Below are positions 1-9,325 of a stretch of DNA of 34,968 bases, piece by piece. The stretch spans positions 1-34,968 of the forward strand of contig JAFUAK010000174.1 in assembly GCA_017460765.1 (NCBI GenBank). Reading direction: 5' to 3'. This DNA comes from Prevotella sp. Lineage in GTDB: Bacteria; Bacteroidota; Bacteroidia; Bacteroidales; Bacteroidaceae. The translations under genes and the position numbers were made by a program. The first letter of the stretch is position 1; every line of letters starts with the position of its first letter. Below the pieces are notes generated by a model. It made no database searches, was not told the DNA's origin, and worked only from the letters and a program-made list of their open reading frames with translations.

Positions 1-389
1 AACTGTGTGTTCTTCTTGCCGCCTTGGTCGGCCTTGGCATTGACGCGGAACATGGCCTTGTCGCCCTTGACGGCCCAACCTGCAACGAACAGAGGAACGC
101 CGACGAAGGTCAGGTCGTCCATGAACTTGTAGGGCTTGACATCTGGATTCGTCTTCGACTTGAAGAAGTCGAAGTCCATCTTAGAGCTGGCAGAAGAGGC
201 ATCCATGCCAAGATTAATGGTATTCCTCTCGGAGAAGTTGAGTTCGGGCTTCATCTCAGGTGTTTCCAGCTTGAGGGGTTCCATTTCACGATAGCTCCCG
301 TCTTGCGAACTTCGCACAGCCGAGCTGTCTGCGTAGGCCTGAACTGTCAGCGCTACAGCGATTGCAGTTAAAAAATGTCGAATTCTCAT
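1..389 (-). CDS. PAP2-family phosphatase-like protein, N-terminal part (cut by window edge)
   Basis: The frame opens with an ATG at 389 and runs off the left edge without a stop, so only the first 129 residues are seen. Residues 1-20 look like a signal peptide (basic MRIRH start, hydrophobic core, Ala-rich end). The stretch FMDDLTFVGVPLFVAG at about residue 90 resembles the region just before the membrane/phosphatase core of Bacteroidales PAP2 lipid phosphatases as I remember them. The catalytic motifs (KxxxxxxRP, PSGH, SRxxxxxHxxxD) would lie outside the window, so the call rests on family resemblance alone. It is the last visible gene of the minus-strand array, 24 bp after the barrel-like gene, and follows a PI-PLC lipoprotein, which fits a role in envelope lipid dephosphorylation. 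Another envelope protein of unknown function remains possible. Confidence 0.5.
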   Translation of the reverse strand, partial: MRIRHFLTAIAVALTVQAYADSSAVRSSQDGSYREMEPLKLETPEMKPELNFSERNTINLGMDASSASSKMDFDFFKSKTNPDVKPYKFMDDLTFVGVPLFVAGWAVKGDKAMFRVNAKADQGGKKNTQ

Positions 390-413
390 AAATCTTTAGT
401 TTGAAGTTAGTAA

Positions 414-1253
414 TTAGAAGATTTTGTAAGCAACTCGTACCTCCACGTTTGGCCATGCTTTCAACCATGACACAATATTGGCGACACCGGCATCCTTGCC
501 TGACGATTTGATCTCAGTTCCGTTGTTCAGCACGAATTTCGGTGCTCCCCAGAACAGAAGACCTGCATCAACAGCTAGGCTGACACGATGGGTCTTAGCG
601 AAGTGCTGGCCAAAGCCGACGCCGAGATAGGGCTTCACGGCATTGGTCTTCATGCGCACGTCGATATTACCATTCTCGTCGGCCGTGAACACGTAGTCGC
701 CGAACTTCAGGCCGATGGGCTGATAGTTAGTGTGGAAGATACGGTTGTAGTTTTCCACCTTCTGATTGGCGTCGTAGAGGAAATCCAGGCCTCCCTCGTT
801 GGTGTTGCGGAAGTGAATGAAGTTCTGGCTACCAACATACAGACCAGCAGAGAAGTAGAAAGGCTGGTTTTTAAAGGGATGCACTTCGCCCAAGAGGTAG
901 AAATTCCAGAAGTTTGGCTTGACGGCCAGTTCCACCTTATCTACCATTTGAGAACGCTTCACGGCATCAGCCTCCACCATCTGCATCTCGGTGATTTCGG
1001 TGGCGGTGTTGATGGCCTTGAATTTGATTTTACCAACATTCCATCCGGCAAAGCCTGCCCTGACCGACACTAACTTGTGGACGGGCATAGCCACATCGAT
1101 GCCACTTCCTGTGGTTCCTGTAGTGAGACCCACTGAGAGATGGTTGAACAAGCCTTCTTCAGCATGCAACTTATCAGTGTCCTGGGCGTTAGCCCCTGCT
1201 GTTGTCATCATCATCGCTATAAGTGCGATAAGCTTCAAAATATAGTGTTTCAT
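414..1253 (-). CDS. Hypothetical secreted, probably outer-membrane beta-barrel protein (279 aa)
   Basis: A signal peptide spans about residues 1-23 (MKHYILKLIALIAMMMTTAG, cleavage near ANAQ). The rest has alternating hydrophobic/polar strands rich in aromatic residues and ends in an aromatic-terminated strand (VEVRVAYKIF), as in outer-membrane barrels of Bacteroidota. Phrases such as PYLGVGFGQHF and LAVDAGLLFWGAPKF are typical of small barrels that report an apparent channel or adhesin fold, but I recognise no named family. It lies 19 bp downstream of the PI-PLC lipoprotein gene and 24 bp upstream of the PAP2-like gene, so it is probably co-transcribed. No function is proposed. Confidence 0.7.
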   Translation of the reverse strand: MKHYILKLIALIAMMMTTAGANAQDTDKLHAEEGLFNHLSVGLTTGTTGSGIDVAMPVHKLVSVRAGFAGWNVGKIKFKAINTATEITEMQMVEADAVKRSQMVDKVELAVKPNFWNFYLLGEVHPFKNQPFYFSAGLYVGSQNFIHFRNTNEGGLDFLYDANQKVENYNRIFHTNYQPIGLKFGDYVFTADENGNIDVRMKTNAVKPYLGVGFGQHFAKTHRVSLAVDAGLLFWGAPKFVLNNGTEIKSSGKDAGVANIVSWLKAWPNVEVRVAYKIF

Positions 1254-1272
1254 ATCTTTTCCTCGAGTGTTA

Positions 1273-2502
1273 TTATTTAAAATGCTGTTTGTTCGACTTG
1301 ATAAGCAGGTTGGTAAGCGACTGGCTCAGCGGGTGGAACCCGTACAGGTAGTCGCTGGTGTAGGGCGTACCACCATTGATGACACAGTGCACGTAGTCGT
1401 GGCAGGCCATATCCATAGGCATGATGCCTACGGTGCCCTGATAGTTCAGCAGGTCGTCAACGACCAGTGGGTGCAGGTTGGTGGCATTGGTGATGTAGCC
1501 GCGCGGCGACACCTCGGTATAGGCCGAGCAGTGGTTGACGATCCAGATATTGTCGTCTGAAGCGGTGGCCTCACGGGCGGTGTGCATCATGTCGATGACC
1601 GTCTGCTGCTTGTTCTTCATCCGCTTCTCGGTGGTGGTCTTGTAGTAGTCCTGCTTGTAGAGCGTGGCCATGATCGTGGAGTCGTTCATGTTGTACATCG
1701 CACAGTGGCGCTGGGCCTCGGGGTTGAGTTCCTCATCGATATCAGGATCCTCGTCAGGCCAGTCGCAGTAAACGATAGGATAATGGAAGGCAGCGTTCAC
1801 CGGGCGCAGGTCGAAGCGGCTCAGCCACAGTATCTTGCCGCGCATCTCGCCGACGGTGATTTCAGGGCGCCAGTTCTCGACGAACAACCCCTGGTACTTC
1901 GGCTTGCTCAGCACCTTGTCGAGCAGCTCCGTCCATCTGTTCTGGTTCTCCATACCGTTGTCGGCCTGGATTTTTGCAATGAAGAACTCCGTGGGATGGG
2001 CTTTCAGGAAGCTTTGAAGCTGGTCGATGGTCTCCTCGAAAGTGAAGTCTATCTCGCTGACGCCGTGCGTCAGGCGCAGGATCTGCTTCTCTTTCGGGTT
2101 GGTGGCGAGTGTGTCGATGCTCACCACGGGACGAATGTCGAAGAAGCGAATACCGCAGGCCATCTGCTCCTCGAGGGTAGATACCTGGCTGATGGCCGTC
2201 ATGTTGAACACGAACTTCAGTACGGGCTGGTAGAAGCCCATGCCGGTCATGGTGTCGTGGGTGCCGGGGATACTCAACTTACACACCTTTGTCTCGTCCT
2301 TCACCATGCTTAGCCAGTCGGTAATGGGGGTAGGCAGGTCGTATTCATGGACGATGGTGTCCTGATAATTCTCTGAGAAGAGGAATGGCGAGTCGAGGGA
2401 GATCCCTTCTTCGTAGGCTTTCGCGAAATCCTCTTCGTCACAACTGTTCAGTGCTATCGTGGCCAGGATGGCCAGGAGGACATACATTAATTTTCTGTTC
2501 AT
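1273..2502 (-). CDS. PI-PLC-type phosphodiesterase lipoprotein
   Basis: The 409-residue protein starts with a lipoprotein signal (hydrophobic stretch ending LNSC, Cys21), placing it on the periplasmic or outer-membrane face. A phosphatidylinositol-specific phospholipase C X-type barrel follows. PGTHDTMTG carries the first catalytic His (H82), GIRFFDIRP the conserved Arg/Asp segment (about 117-125), and LRLTHG the second His (H146). EETIDQLQSFLKAHP continues the fold. Bacterial PI-PLCs cleave phosphatidylinositol or glycosyl-PI head groups by a His/His mechanism. Because both His are present the enzyme is predicted active, but the substrate is unknown; inositol lipids made by some Bacteroidales are one candidate. 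It sits between a DUF4421 gene (41 bp gap) and the barrel-like gene (19 bp gap). Confidence 0.85.
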   Translation of the reverse strand: MNRKLMYVLLAILATIALNSCDEEDFAKAYEEGISLDSPFLFSENYQDTIVHEYDLPTPITDWLSMVKDETKVCKLSIPGTHDTMTGMGFYQPVLKFVFNMTAISQVSTLEEQMACGIRFFDIRPVVSIDTLATNPKEKQILRLTHGVSEIDFTFEETIDQLQSFLKAHPTEFFIAKIQADNGMENQNRWTELLDKVLSKPKYQGLFVENWRPEITVGEMRGKILWLSRFDLRPVNAAFHYPIVYCDWPDEDPDIDEELNPEAQRHCAMYNMNDSTIMATLYKQDYYKTTTEKRMKNKQQTVIDMMHTAREATASDDNIWIVNHCSAYTEVSPRGYITNATNLHPLVVDDLLNYQGTVGIMPMDMACHDYVHCVINGGTPYTSDYLYGFHPLSQSLTNLLIKSNKQHFK

Positions 2503-2543
2503 TATCTTCTGTTTTGTTTGTTAATTGTTTTTTGATCATAATG

Positions 2544-3527
2544 TTATAGCCGCACGCCGAAGAAGGTTCGGATGCGCCATTTGGTGTTATACACGGAGAA
2601 GTCGTCGCGGTCGCCGATGTTGGTGTAGTTGTAAACCATCGAGAGGCCAATGAACTTGTTGCTCCAGTTGCGCACCACGGCTCCCCGACCGGTGATGATG
2701 GCCTCGGGGAACTTATAGTGCAGTTTCATGCAGTCGTCACCAAAAGTCAGGGAAGCTGGGCTATAAACCATCAGGGTGGGCAGCGCGGAAATGTGCAGCA
2801 GCCAGCCCCGTGCGGGCACGAAGTTGTAGCCGTAGCCCGCCCCGATGCCCACATTATTCATCTTCAGCTTCAGCCCCTGCTCCCAGTCGAGGGTGGCCCG
2901 CTGTGCCATGTAAGAGGCGGCCAGCAGGAAACTACCCGCCGAGCGACGCTGGATGTAGCTCTGCGAGAAGGCTGCGGGATAGGAGAAGCGGCGATTATTG
3001 AACGCATAGTAGGCATTCAGGTTCAAAGTCTGCACCTTCAGCATACCGTCGGGCAAGTCGATGCGGCCTAGGCCCTCCTGGTCATACCAGCCTGTGAAGT
3101 TCTTGGCATCCTGGTAGATGACATCGAAACCGAAGTCGCGGCGGTAACAGTTGAGGTTGAGTTCGTAGTCCTGGTACTTTCCCATCATCTTGCCGGGGTT
3201 AAGTCCTACGCTGAGCGTGATGCCGTGATAGCTGACGCCCAGGCTAAGCGTGGCCTTGTTGTTGGCTTCCATCTGCGACTTGAAGTGTTGCCCCATGTCG
3301 ATGCCCTCGGTCTCGATGGTAGCGCCAGACACGTTCAACCGCGCCCTGACAGTCCAATCGGTGCTTGGGCGCTGGACGTATGCCGTGTCGTAACTCACCT
3401 TACGGTAGTTCGTGGTCAGCATCTTGTCAACACGCTGAAGAATGTTCTGCGCCGACAAGGGCATCGTCATGCCCAGCAGGAGTACTGTGGCAGACAACAT
3501 TGCTAATGATAAATGTCTCTTTTCCAA
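2544..3527 (-). CDS. DUF4421 family outer-membrane protein
   Basis: The signature segment FNNRRFSYPAAFSQSYIQRR and the N-terminal DTAYVQRP match what I know of DUF4421, an uncharacterised Bacteroidota envelope family of about 330 residues. The open frame extends upstream to 3602 inside the TolC-like gene, but that extension has no signal peptide. I chose the TTG at 3527 (327 aa), which gives EKRHLSLAMLSATVLLLG as a good signal peptide with cleavage after LSAQ and a 19-bp gap from the upstream stop. ATG at 3500 is an alternative without a basic N-terminus. The body shows repeated amphipathic strands and ends TFFGVRL, as in barrels. Function is unknown; the context suggests envelope maintenance together with the efflux pump and lipid enzymes. 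Confidence 0.7.
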   Translation of the reverse strand: MEKRHLSLAMLSATVLLLGMTMPLSAQNILQRVDKMLTTNYRKVSYDTAYVQRPSTDWTVRARLNVSGATIETEGIDMGQHFKSQMEANNKATLSLGVSYHGITLSVGLNPGKMMGKYQDYELNLNCYRRDFGFDVIYQDAKNFTGWYDQEGLGRIDLPDGMLKVQTLNLNAYYAFNNRRFSYPAAFSQSYIQRRSAGSFLLAASYMAQRATLDWEQGLKLKMNNVGIGAGYGYNFVPARGWLLHISALPTLMVYSPASLTFGDDCMKLHYKFPEAIITGRGAVVRNWSNKFIGLSMVYNYTNIGDRDDFSVYNTKWRIRTFFGVRL

Positions 3528-3546
3528 TGAGCTATGTTTTAAAATT

Positions 3547-4968
3547 CTACTTCGTTCCACCACCGAGGGAGATATAAAGGGCAATGACGGCCTCGGCTGC
3601 ATCGTACATGTTCATGGCAGCGCTGAGTTGTGCGTTGAGCAGCGACTCCTGTGCCGTGAGCACTTCGATGTAACTGGCCTTTCCGTTGTCCATCAGTTCG
3701 TGAGTACCGGTGTATGCCTCACCGAGCACCTCTACCTGACGCTGGTAGTAGCTGTGCTTCTCGCGAGCCGTCATGCACTTGGTCAAGGCCTCGTTCACCT
3801 CGTTGCCGGCGTTGATGACCGTCTGCACGTACTTCTTCTGCAGGTCTTCTTCGGTGAGCGTGGCTATCTTCTTGTTGGCAATCAACTTGCCACGGGCGAA
3901 GATGGGCTGTGTGAGTTGGGCGACGGCGTTCAGCAACAGTTTGCCCGGGTTGACGACGATGCCGGCATCATTGGTCCATCCGGCAATGCCGCTGAGCGTG
4001 ATGCTGGGATAGAAGGCCGAACGGGCAGCCTGCGTGTTGTAGAAAGCCTCTTCCATGGCATGGTTGGCCATGCGGATGTCAGGACGGTTCTCCAGCATCT
4101 GGGCCGGTACGCCGATCTGCAGGTACTTCGTGTTGAACATGCGCTCTTCCGCTTCACCTGTCGCCTCAGCATGATGCAGGGTGGAGGTGCCCCATTTCTG
4201 GCGGTTGATGTGCTGCGGGCTGACGGCCAGCAACTTGCAGATGGCGTTCTCGACGGTTCGGATGTTGCGGCGGGTATCGGCAATCTGCGTCTTCACGTTC
4301 AGGTAGGATGCCTCCATTTGGTTGACGGCAGTGCTATAGGCCTTGCCGTTCTCCCAGAGTGCCTGCTCGGTCTCAAGCGACTTGTTCCAAAGGCTGTCGG
4401 TCTGGGTGAGGATTTCCAACTGCAGGTCGAGCACTTGCAGCATCAGGTACTGCTGGGCCGTGACGGAGATGAGGTTGGATTGAACGGCCTGTTGCTGCAT
4501 CTGAGCCTGCAGGACGACGGCCTTTGCCGCACGCTTCTGGTTGGTGATGGAGCCGAAGAGGTCAATGTCCATCGACAGTTGCAACGGCAGGGTGTAGGTC
4601 TTCGAGGCGGCACTCTTGTCGAAACTGGAGAGTGCGCCCTGAGGTGCGAAGTAGAGCGAGGGCAGGTAGGCCAGTTTGGCTGCCGTCAGTGCGGCTTCGC
4701 TCTTCTCCACGGCGATGCGTGCGGAGTTGAGGTCGGTATTGTTGGCCAGCACCTGCTCAATGAGTTGCTGTAGCAGCGGGTCGGTGAAGAACTCGCGCCA
4801 CGACACCTGGGCCATGGACGTATTGCCAGCGGCTGCCTGGATGTTCTCTTCGGTGCCAAAGGCATCGGCGGGCGTGGGGGTGTTCTGCTCGTACTTATTA
4901 TAGATGCCGCAGCCCGTGAGCATCAGGCTCACGGCTGCAGCGACGAAGATATTGCTTACTCTTTTCAT
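3547..4968 (-). CDS. TolC/OprM-type outer-membrane efflux lipoprotein
   Basis: This 473-residue protein has a lipoprotein signal ending LTGC (Cys20) and the two-repeat outer-membrane factor layout of the NodT/OprM type. WREFFTDPLLQQLIEQVLANN opens repeat 1, long heptad-like helices follow, and QMLENRPDIRMANHAMEEAF opens repeat 2. LENRPDIR is the hallmark of the family. It forms the outer-membrane exit duct for the RND pump encoded just upstream. Its ATG overlaps the stop of the transporter gene (ATGA), implying translational coupling, and its stop lies 19 bp before the DUF4421 gene. Length is normal and no damage is visible. Confidence 0.93.
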   Translation of the reverse strand: MKRVSNIFVAAAVSLMLTGCGIYNKYEQNTPTPADAFGTEENIQAAAGNTSMAQVSWREFFTDPLLQQLIEQVLANNTDLNSARIAVEKSEAALTAAKLAYLPSLYFAPQGALSSFDKSAASKTYTLPLQLSMDIDLFGSITNQKRAAKAVVLQAQMQQQAVQSNLISVTAQQYLMLQVLDLQLEILTQTDSLWNKSLETEQALWENGKAYSTAVNQMEASYLNVKTQIADTRRNIRTVENAICKLLAVSPQHINRQKWGTSTLHHAEATGEAEERMFNTKYLQIGVPAQMLENRPDIRMANHAMEEAFYNTQAARSAFYPSITLSGIAGWTNDAGIVVNPGKLLLNAVAQLTQPIFARGKLIANKKIATLTEEDLQKKYVQTVINAGNEVNEALTKCMTAREKHSYYQRQVEVLGEAYTGTHELMDNGKASYIEVLTAQESLLNAQLSAAMNMYDAAEAVIALYISLGGGTK

Positions 4969-7900
4969 GATTCACTATTCACTATTGACTTATCACTTTT
5001 CACTTTAACAGCACCCTGATACTTCTCGTGCAGATTCTGGAACACGATGAAGAAGGCAGGAACGACAAAGAGCAGGGCAATGGTACCTATGCTCATACCG
5101 CCGATGACGCCAAGAGCCAGGGCACGGTTACCGTTGGCACCTGCACCACCCTCAATCACCAGAGGAATCATACCGATGATCATCGTGGCCACCGTCATCA
5201 GGATGGGGCGCAAACGCTCCTTACAGGCAGCGAAGGCGGCATCGTAGATGCTCAGGCCCTGTGCACGTCGCTCGGAGGCGAACTCGGTAATCAGGATGGC
5301 CGTCTTTGCCAACAAGCCAATCAGCATGATGACACCCGTCTGCAAGTAGATGTTATTGTCCATGCCAGGCAGGCTCAGCAAATTGCCGAAATAAGCAAAC
5401 ACAAAGGCACCCATCAGTCCGAAAGGCACGCTGAAGAGCACGGCCCACGGCGTGAACCAAGAGTTATACAGCGAGGCCAGAATGAGGTAGATCAGGATGA
5501 CGCAGATGACGTAGATCAAGGCAGTGGCATTAGAGCCGGCAGTCTCCTCCAACTCACGCGACATACCGCTATACTCGTAAGAGGCGGTAGAGGGCATCTC
5601 CTCCTTGAACACCTCGGCGATGGCCTTGTGGGCATCACCCTCGGTATAGCCGCTACCGGTCTGGATGTAGCAGGTGATGCTCTGGAACAGGTTGAAGTGC
5701 TCGATGCTGGAAGGACCGACAATCTCCTTCAGCGAGACAAACTCAGCGATAGGCGCCATCTTGCCGTTACCCACCTGCACGAAGATATTGTGTAGCGACT
5801 GCGGGTCAAGACGATATTCGGGTGAGGCTGCCGCCATAATGCGATAAACCTTACCATACTGGTTGAAGTTGCCGATATATGCGCCACCGCAGAAGGTGCC
5901 GAGCGTGTTGAGCACATCGGCCGGTGAAACGCCGGCGCGGTCGCACTGGGCCGCATCGACATCGACCTGATACTTCGGGAAACGCTCGGAATAGGTCGAC
6001 ATGGCCGAGGCAACCTCCGGACGCTCAGACAGTTTAGCCAAGAAATGCTCGGTTTGCTTGGCAAACTCCGACAGATTACCATCGGTGGGATCCTCGACGA
6101 CCAGCGTGACGCTGTTACTCGTACCATAGCCGGGAATCTGCGGCATCTCAAAGGGTGTCACCTGCACGTTCTTGATGTCCTGACAATCGAAATAGAAGCG
6201 GTACATGACAAGGGTTAGCAGGTGGTTCATGCCAGGACGTTCCTCCCAGTTCTTCAGACGTACCACCAGGGTAGCGAAGTTGGAACCGGCACCCGAGAGC
6301 ATACCATAGCCGCAGCACAGGGCGAAACTCTCCATCTCGGGAATCTTCTTCACCTTGTCCTCCACCTGCTTCATAATCTCACGGGTCTGTTGCAGCGTGG
6401 TTCCTTCCGGTGCACTGAGGTCAACCAGGAACACGCCCTGGTCCTCCTGCGGCACGAGGCCAGAAGGCAGGTTCCTCATGAAGAACACCAGCAGCACAGC
6501 GGCCACTGCCAGCAGGCTCCATGCCATGAGGGGGCGCTTGATGAACTTCTGGACGCTCTTTGAGTATTTGTTATAAATAGCGTTGTAACTGACGTTGTAG
6601 GCTTTCTTCGTGTAGTAGGTAATGCCCTTACCCTCCTTCTTGCCTTCCGTCACGCGCATCATGATGGCGCAGAGTGCAGGACAGAGCGTCAGGGCAGAGA
6701 CGCACGACAGACCGACGGACGAAGCAATCGTAATACCAAACTGGGTGAAGAAGGTGCCTGAGGTACCCGGCATGAAGGTCACGGGGATGAACACGGCCAT
6801 AAATACCAAGGTACACGAGACGACGGCTACCGACACCTCGTTCATGGCCTGACGGGTGGCCTCGCGGGCATCGCTGATACCACCCTCCATCTTCGCCATG
6901 ACGGCCTCGACCACCACGATGGCATCATCCACCACCGTACCGATGGCCAGCACGAGGGCGAAGAGCGTCAGGATGTTGAGTGAGAAGCCTGCCAGCGACA
7001 CGATGGCAAAGGTGCCCAGCAGTGACACGATGATAGAGATCGACGGAATGATGGTGGCCTTGAAGTTCTGCAGGAAGAAGAACACCACGAGCACCACGAG
7101 GATGATGGCGATGACAAGCGTCTCGACCACGTTGTGGATGGCAGCGAACAGGAAGTCGTCGGAGGTCATCAGGGTGACGAACTCCAGTCCGGCGGGCATC
7201 GTTGCCTTCACCTCCTCAAACGTCTTGTTGATGCGGGCGTTCACCTCGGTGGCATTGGCACCCGGTGCCTGGTAAACCATGAACATGGCACCCGGACGGT
7301 CCTGGATGTTCGAGGTGAAGTTGTAACTCATGGCACCGATCTTCACTTCGGCCACGTCGCTCAGGTGGAGCATGCCGCCGCCGCTGGTACGCAACACGAT
7401 GTCGTTGAACTCCTCGACGGTCTTCAGCGTACCCTTGTACTGCATGGTGTACTGGTAGGAGTTCTCCGACTTCTCGCCCAGCGAACCCACCGCCGCAACG
7501 AAACTCTGTCCACCGATGGCAGCGAAGATATCGTTAGGAGTCAGGCTGTATTGTGCCATCACGTCGGGCTTCAGCCAGATGCGCAGGGCGTAGGTGTTGC
7601 CGAGGCTCTGAACGTTACCCACACCGGTGATACGCATCAGGCGCGGCTTGATATTGATATCGACGTAGTTCGAGACGAAGTCCTCGTCATACTTGCCGTC
7701 GGCACTGCGCACAGCGAAGATCTGCAGGATGTTGTTCTGTCGCTTCTCCACGGTCACACCGATCTTGTTGACGTCGGCAGGCAGCAGGGCCTGTGCGCGG
7801 GTGACGCGGTTTTGTACGTTCACCGCCGCCATGTCGGGATCGACGCCCTGTTTGAAATATACAGAGATGTCAACGTCACCGTTCGATGAGGCTCTTGAGG

Positions 7901-8138
7901 TCATGTAGGCCATGTCGGTCACACCATTGATAGCCTCTTCGAGCGGCTGGATGACCGACTTCATCACCGTGTTCTCGTCGGCACCGGAGTAACTGGTGGT
8001 AACCATCACCGTTGGCGGCGCAATGTCGGGGTATTGCTCTACGGGCAGTGAACTCATCGAGATATAGCCCACCAACGCTATCACAATCGAGATGGCACAT
8101 GCCATCACGTATTTATTGATAAATATGTTATTTTTCAT
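4965..8138 (-). CDS. RND efflux transporter, AcrB/HAE1-type inner-membrane pump
   Basis: At 1057 residues this is full length for a HAE1 RND pump. It begins with the first transmembrane helix after a short cytoplasmic segment. SLPVEQYPDIAPPTV and YSGADENTVMKSVIQPLEEAI are standard porter-domain openings. The proton-relay residues are present: the Asp-Asp pair in AIGTVVDDAIVVVE (about 403-404) and the Lys in GLLAKTAILITEFA (about 943). It would export amphiphilic compounds from the periplasm or inner leaflet with the adjacent MFP and TolC-like partners; substrates cannot be read from sequence. The C-terminus (VKVKSDKSIVNSES) is encoded by a GTGAAAAGTGA-type repeat that also forms the coupling ATGA overlap with the TolC-like gene. 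Confidence 0.96.
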   Translation of the reverse strand: MKNNIFINKYVMACAISIVIALVGYISMSSLPVEQYPDIAPPTVMVTTSYSGADENTVMKSVIQPLEEAINGVTDMAYMTSRASSNGDVDISVYFKQGVDPDMAAVNVQNRVTRAQALLPADVNKIGVTVEKRQNNILQIFAVRSADGKYDEDFVSNYVDINIKPRLMRITGVGNVQSLGNTYALRIWLKPDVMAQYSLTPNDIFAAIGGQSFVAAVGSLGEKSENSYQYTMQYKGTLKTVEEFNDIVLRTSGGGMLHLSDVAEVKIGAMSYNFTSNIQDRPGAMFMVYQAPGANATEVNARINKTFEEVKATMPAGLEFVTLMTSDDFLFAAIHNVVETLVIAIILVVLVVFFFLQNFKATIIPSISIIVSLLGTFAIVSLAGFSLNILTLFALVLAIGTVVDDAIVVVEAVMAKMEGGISDAREATRQAMNEVSVAVVSCTLVFMAVFIPVTFMPGTSGTFFTQFGITIASSVGLSCVSALTLCPALCAIMMRVTEGKKEGKGITYYTKKAYNVSYNAIYNKYSKSVQKFIKRPLMAWSLLAVAAVLLVFFMRNLPSGLVPQEDQGVFLVDLSAPEGTTLQQTREIMKQVEDKVKKIPEMESFALCCGYGMLSGAGSNFATLVVRLKNWEERPGMNHLLTLVMYRFYFDCQDIKNVQVTPFEMPQIPGYGTSNSVTLVVEDPTDGNLSEFAKQTEHFLAKLSERPEVASAMSTYSERFPKYQVDVDAAQCDRAGVSPADVLNTLGTFCGGAYIGNFNQYGKVYRIMAAASPEYRLDPQSLHNIFVQVGNGKMAPIAEFVSLKEIVGPSSIEHFNLFQSITCYIQTGSGYTEGDAHKAIAEVFKEEMPSTASYEYSGMSRELEETAGSNATALIYVICVILIYLILASLYNSWFTPWAVLFSVPFGLMGAFVFAYFGNLLSLPGMDNNIYLQTGVIMLIGLLAKTAILITEFASERRAQGLSIYDAAFAACKERLRPILMTVATMIIGMIPLVIEGGAGANGNRALALGVIGGMSIGTIALLFVVPAFFIVFQNLHEKYQGAVKVKSDKSIVNSES
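4971..5006 (-). repeat. Short GTGAAAAGTGA-type repeat, transporter gene end
   Basis: About four imperfect 8-10 bp units, purine-rich on the minus strand (aagtgaaaagtgataagt and similar). They encode the last residues of the AcrB-like pump and abut the start of the TolC-like gene. Confidence 0.7.
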
Positions 8139-8144
8139 AACAAC

Positions 8145-8180
8145 TCACTTTTCACTTCTCGCTATTCACTTTTCACTTCC
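8145..8180 (-). repeat. Short GTGAAAAGTGA-type repeat, adaptor/pump junction
   Basis: Units of gaagtgaaaagtga and gagaagtgaaaagtga on the minus strand cover the last codons of the adaptor gene and the 23-bp gap before the pump gene. Confidence 0.7.
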
Positions 8181-9286
8181 TCCGGGAACAGCACCTTCTG
8201 TCCCTCAGTCACATTGTTTGCACCGGTTGTCACGATGCGGTCGCCCACGTTCAGGCCGCTGGTGATGATGAAGTCCTTACCGTTGCCGGTATCCTGTGTC
8301 GTCACGTCGATGGCGGTAGCCGTGCTGTCGGCCTGCACCTTATAAACCTGCGACTTGTCCTGGAGGCGCACCACAGCGTTCTGAGGAACGATGATCAAGT
8401 CTTTTTCAGCAAACGACATGACGATCGTACCTTGTATGCCGGAATACAGATGGCCTTCGGGATTGGGGAACGACACTTTGGCGGTCAACGAGCCGGTAGC
8501 GGCATTTACCACACCCGTCAGACTGACGACTCGACCCTTGTGGGGGTACTCCGTGCCGCTCTTCATGACAAACGTTGCCGGGGGCAGGCTGGCGATATAC
8601 TTATCCACTTCGGCTGCGTTCATGCCTTCCTGCACCATGGCCTCGACGATGGCCTCCGTCACCGAGAACTCGGCGAACATCGTGGTATTGCCACTCAGGA
8701 TAGTCAGGTCTGTCATAGGCGACACCTGGTCACCGATACGCACGGGAATCTCACCGATAACACCCGAAACGGAAGCCGTGATGGTGCAGAACCCGAGGTT
8801 CACCTTTGCACGGTTCACCGAGGCCCGCGCCTGAGCCACTGCGGCCTGGGCCTGCTTGTAGGCGTTCTCCGAGTTGGCCAGCATATAACTGCTTACGATT
8901 TTCTTGTCAAACAGGTTCTTGTTCGACTCATACTCCAGTTTGGCGGAGTTCTCCTGAGCCAGGGCTGCCTGCAGGTTGGCCTGCGCTGCCTCCAGTTCCA
9001 ATTGGGCGTTGCGGGAGTCGATGACGAAGAGCGTCTGCCCCTTCTTCACCTGCTCACCCTCAGCCACGCAGATCTTCATCAACTGACCGCTGACCTGCGG
9101 CGTGACGGTCACGTCGTTCTGGCCTTTCATCCTGGCACTGAACTTGTAGGGCAGTTCAATGTCAGACTTCTGCACTGTCATGGTCTCAAACGATGACTGT
9201 GTCTCCTTGGGCATGTCTAAGTTACACGCCGTCAGCCCGGCCATGATTCCGAGCATTAAAGCACATTTAATAGATTTCATTTTCAT
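8162..9286 (-). CDS. RND periplasmic adaptor (membrane fusion protein) lipoprotein
   Basis: I start this protein at the ATG at 9286 (374 aa), because KMKSIKCALMLGIMAGLTAC is then a clean lipoprotein signal; the frame could open earlier at 9325. The body follows MFP order. A barrel-sandwich half-motif (VTPQVSGQLMKICVAEGEQVKKGQTLF) is followed by an alpha-hairpin rich in Ala/Gln (about residues 85-150), the second lipoyl half (TITASVSGVIGEIPVRIGDQV) and a beta-barrel plus membrane-proximal domain. It bridges the AcrB-like pump and the TolC-like duct encoded downstream. It lies 39 bp after the SpoIIE-type phosphatase gene, and I see no convincing TAnnTTTG promoter in that gap, so read-through from upstream is plausible. 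The last codons (EEVKSE) come from the short repeat described at 8145-8180. Confidence 0.93.
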   Translation of the reverse strand: MKMKSIKCALMLGIMAGLTACNLDMPKETQSSFETMTVQKSDIELPYKFSARMKGQNDVTVTPQVSGQLMKICVAEGEQVKKGQTLFVIDSRNAQLELEAAQANLQAALAQENSAKLEYESNKNLFDKKIVSSYMLANSENAYKQAQAAVAQARASVNRAKVNLGFCTITASVSGVIGEIPVRIGDQVSPMTDLTILSGNTTMFAEFSVTEAIVEAMVQEGMNAAEVDKYIASLPPATFVMKSGTEYPHKGRVVSLTGVVNAATGSLTAKVSFPNPEGHLYSGIQGTIVMSFAEKDLIIVPQNAVVRLQDKSQVYKVQADSTATAIDVTTQDTGNGKDFIITSGLNVGDRIVTTGANNVTEGQKVLFPEEVKSE

Positions 9287-9325
9287 TGTCTTAAATTTAT
9301 TAATCTTACATTTTTCAATCCTCAA

